A stretch of 64,000 nucleotides of DNA. Source: Chromera velia. Lineage: Eukaryota; Sar; Chromeraceae. Within the stretch, counting starts at the first letter, position 1. The number at the start of each line of letters is the position of its first letter. The translations under genes were made by a program, and so were the position numbers. Below are positions 61,022-64,000 of the stretch, piece after piece. The stretch lies in NCBI GenBank assembly GCA_018398765.1, contig JAHBMJ010003599.1:20001-84000 (forward strand), read 5' to 3'. A model generated the notes under the pieces. The model was not told the DNA's origin. It saw only the letters and a program-made list of their open reading frames with translations, and did no database searches.

Positions 61022-61352
61022 CTTTCATAATTGAATGTGTGTGTATCAATCAATTCAAACTCAATATGCCTTTTGAAGACAAATAGGCTTGAGTTTCCAA
61101 CGAGATGGGCGTACTAGACAGGCATAGCTGAGTCATTCACAAGGGACAACTTTTAATTTGACTCTTCATATATTTGAAATTGTAAGGCACTCATATATTA
61201 TTTGAAGCTGAGTTAGTGAGTGAGTGCCTAATCCGTCGCTAAACGGAAAATCAAATAAAATTCTAACTTATAAAATTAGACAGGGGTGTAACATTTTTTT
61301 CAAAAAAAAATATTTGTACAGGGGTGAGAAGCGAGCGATAGGTGCAACCAAG

Positions 61353-61888
61353 CGCAAATTTAAAGCAGGGGCAACAAGAATAAATTTCGCTTTCCGGGCC
61401 ATTCGCACGGAGTGCGTCAGATGCACGCGGTCTTCTGCAAGACCGCGGCCGGGAGACATGCACGACGGAGACGGCATGCATGCATGGATGGAGACGGCAA
61501 GCTCAACATGCACGGAGACGGCGACAGCTATAGATCGGCGGCAGACCATGCAGTGATGACCAGTGCGAGAGGCTACGTAGAGATGGTGCGTCATGGTCAC
61601 TGATTAGAGACCAGCTCCCTTGACAGTGTCGACCTCGTGACAGACAATCTGCACATACATTCGTTGCTGCGCTTGTGGTCGCACATTTTCATTTTGCGGG
61701 CCATTAGAGCGACCGATAGTCTTCGTCACATACTTTAGACGTTTACTTCCATGAACTGACCCCGTTTTGTGCATCTCCTTTGTTTTGGCACACTCTATAA
61801 CTTCTCGTCAAAGTTTGCTTGCCACCAGTGGGTTCCCACAGGGTTGAACTGCATCGGCAGACAAGGAAAAAGAGAGACAGGAAGAGAA
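61353..61888. other. Intergenic, no gene seen
   Basis: 5' flank of the ankyrin gene. CGGAGACGGC-type short repeats recur near 61467-61525; otherwise unremarkable. Confidence 0.4.
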
Positions 61889-63879
61889 ATGGACCCACAC
61901 GCCTCACTCACCAACGTGAAGCGTCTGAGAGCTGCCACCGAAGCAGTGTCTAGGAAGGTCGCCCTTCTCCAGAGCCTTCTAGTGGACTTCCTGTCGCAAT
62001 CAGATGGGACTGCCGGTCCCTCCCTCGCCCCCCTTGCAGAGACTCTGCCTCAGAAGCACAGGGAGGTCCGGCAGCTCAGCAGCGCCCTCGACCCCCTCAT
62101 CAGTCGATTCTACAAATTCCGCCTTGAAGGCCCCAATGTGCCCCCCTGGCTCCTCCCCACAGTCCGCTCCTTCGTGCCAATCAGTGCAGAGACGCTGATG
62201 GGCTCTGTGGAGAAATTCATTCAGGCAGGGGACAGGGGGGACCTCTCGCTTCATTTGAAAGTGGGGGCGGACGTTGATGGGCTTGTGGGTCCGTATGGGG
62301 GGGAGACGGCCCTCGTGCGGGCTGTCAGGAGAGGGCACTTGGGTGCCATCAAATTTTTACTGACACACGGGAAAGCATCTCGTGACAAGCTGAAACAGCA
62401 ACGCATTTACCAGTCGCCCCTGGGCATTGCATTTAGAGAGAAGCAGGGGGATGCTGCGAGGATGCTCCTTGCAGCAGGGGCACAGGTGACAGGGTTGCCT
62501 GGGTTGTTTGTGTTTGCAGCGGAAAGAGGGGCTCCGCCAGATGTGGTGGAGACGATGTTAGACAGGGGGGTGGATATTGAAGATACGGGTGGAGATTTCG
62601 AGCGCACTGCATTGCTTGAGGCGTGTGATGGGGGGCACGAGGGGGTGGTTAGGCATTTGGTTTCTGCGAGAGATGCTAGAGAAGGGTGTGGTTAGGCATT
62701 TGGTTTCTGCGAGAGATGCTAGAGAAGGGTGTGGTTAGGCATTTGGTTTCAAGGGGGGCAAATCTGTCTGCGAGAGATGCTAGAGAAGGGTGTGGTTAGG
62801 CATTTGGTTTCTGCGAGAGATGCTAGAGAAGGGTGTGGTTAGGCATTTGGTTTCAAGGGGGGCAAATCTGTCTGCGAGAGATGCTAGAGAAGAAAGTCCT
62901 CTCGTTCTTGCGGCGGGGGGGGGTCACTTGAGCGTTGTGCAGTTTTTGCTTACCCTGGGAGACGTTGTAGATGTGACAGAGGTGGGGGTGGAGTGGGACG
63001 GAGTGGGAACGACAGCGGAGGAGGCGGCAGTTCTTGGGGGTTATCGGGAAGTGGTGAGGGTGTTGAAAATCGCAGCAGAGAAACCGCCTGTCGTCAGCGC
63101 TGCAGAGGCAACAGACATGTTGAGATGGATGCCTGAGCATGTGAGTTTCGATCTTGGTGCCGTTCAGTTTCTCCTGGGGGCGGGGGCAGATTTGGACCCC
63201 GAGACGTTCAATTCGGATGACTTTGACTGGACGGAAGAGCTTTTGGATGAAGAGGCCTACATGCTTCTAATCGAAAAGGGGGCACGAATTCCACCGTTTA
63301 AACGACAGCATGTGATGCTGAGCGCAGTGCAGAGTGGGTGGATGAGGCTGCTTGACCACCTGCTGTCCACAGGTCTGCAGGTCAACCAGAGGGTGGGTAT
63401 ACCTTCAGGGGAGCGCTTAGGTCCTGCACATGAGGAGGAATACTTTCTGCATGTAGCGTACAGATTGTCCTCTCTGGCTGTTGTGCAGAGACTGGTGTCG
63501 TGGGGGGCGGATGTGAACTTAAGTTTTGAGAGGGAGACCCCGCTGATGAAGACTGTGCAGGGATATGAGTGGTCACGGCCGGCAGACGAAGCGAGACGGT
63601 GCATTTCTCCTTGAAAATGGGGCGTTTGTCAATGCAGTGAATCGAGAGGGCAAAACGACGCTCGACTTTGTTGACGAGAGGGGGCGGGCAGACACCCGGG
63701 ACCTTTTGGAGAATAGGGGGGGGATGAAGGGGATGGACATGGCCAGAGACTGGCTGTTGAGAGAGTATGATTCTGAAGATGCAAGTGAGGATGAGGGGGA
63801 CGAGGATGAAGATGAGGATGGGGAGGGGGAGGAGGGGGGAGAAAGTGAGAGTGATGGTGAGGGGGGGGGAGGAGAGTGA
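61889..63879 (+). pseudogene. Ankyrin-repeat protein, reading frame broken twice
   Basis: From the ATG at 61889 (MDPHASLTNVKRLRAATEAV) the frame encodes a helical N-terminal domain of about 110 residues, then ankyrin repeats with typical cores such as GGETALVRAVRRGHLGAIKF and VVRHLVSRGANLSARDAREE. The frame ends at 62695 inside a tandem repeat. The ankyrin sequence resumes in a second frame (last repeat unit to 63614) and, after another shift near 63565-63600, in a third frame (LLENGAFVNAVNREGKTTLD). That one ends in an acidic Asp/Glu-rich tail at 63879. Ankyrin repeats mediate protein binding. Either this is a recent pseudogene, or the repeat array and the second shift are sequencing or assembly errors. 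No splice sites with the usual TGCAG acceptor bridge the breaks. Confidence 0.7.
62645..62890. repeat. 43/61-bp tandem repeat inside the ankyrin coding region
   Basis: Five units start at 62645, 62688, 62731, 62792 and 62835, in the order short-short-long-short-long (43, 43, 61, 43 bp, then the final long unit). The short unit is the long unit minus 18 bp, six codons around RGANLS. Both lengths are 1 mod 3, so each extra unit shifts the frame. Confidence 0.9.
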
Positions 63880-64000
63880 TGGTAGTGGTGAAAGAGAAAT
63901 CGAGGGATCGGATGGGGATCATCAAGGATGACGGCGCGGTTGATTCTAGAGTTGATTGCTAGGTTGATTGTGGTGCCAATTCCCAGGCAGATCCGTCGAG
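63880..64000. other. 3' flank of ankyrin gene to window end
   Basis: No feature seen. Confidence 0.4.

Larger units (their letters stand above)
57639..61352. mobile_element. Candidate transposon-like segment bounded by inverted 24-mers
   Basis: The sequence at 57639-57662 (CTTGGTTGCACCTATCGCTC, then GCTT) occurs in reverse complement at 61329-61352. Next to it on both sides are CACCCC-G-TA-A motifs. Outside or near each end are copies of GTGAGTGCCT (57324, 57359, 61219, and inverted at 61184-61192). The interval holds the minus-strand ORF described at 58501-61021. No target-site duplication was identified, so the true ends and the class are unknown. Confidence 0.35.

Overview
The window looks like nuclear DNA from a protist with intron-rich genes. 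Gene bodies have a balanced base composition, introns use GT...TGCAG, and intergenic stretches are AT-rich. Microsatellites are very common, and the proteins are long, disordered and rich in proline and serine. Near-canonical calmodulin, ankyrin-repeat and PPR-like genes fit a photosynthetic alveolate such as a chromerid (Chromera-like). This is inference; no marker here fixes the species. I saw no rRNA, no confident tRNA and no CRISPR array.

Layout. 1-390 (-): N-terminal part of a gene with a signal peptide, running off the window. 391-2108: spacer with tetranucleotide repeats. 2109-4016 (-): glutaminyl-tRNA synthetase, head-to-head with 4495-5301 (+), a zinc-finger dual-specificity phosphatase. 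5.3-10.4 kb: AT-rich DNA with a decayed retroelement tail (6.9-8.0 kb) and a 243-bp MITE flanked by an 8-bp duplication. 10.4-15.1 kb: low-complexity DNA with possible but unresolved minus-strand exons. 15136-30318 (-): one very large gene that I rebuilt from 15 phase-compatible exons (about 3,080 aa, PPR-like, membrane-anchored). 31586-35162 (+): calmodulin in 8 exons. 35.5-37.6 kb: two N bases around a 1,055-bp direct duplication, probably an assembly artefact. 39035-44934 (+): ABCG half-transporter in 8 exons. 45-47.3 kb: spacer. 47310-52334 (-): a 9-exon, 936-aa P-loop ATPase of unknown role. 53025-54582 (+): single-pass membrane protein. 54986-55482 (+): a 76-aa two-exon gene. 55.5-61.4 kb: repeat-rich, transposon-like DNA with a minus-strand gene that has in-frame TAG codons and a 229-bp tandem duplication. 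61889-63879 (+): an ankyrin-repeat gene broken by frame-shifting tandem repeats.

The genes do not form an operon-like unit. Three pairs are divergent (GlnRS/phosphatase, PPR-like/calmodulin, ATPase/membrane protein) and may share promoter regions. Exon models were built by hand from GT/AG sites and reading phase. Every multi-exon model closes in frame, which is the main support for them.
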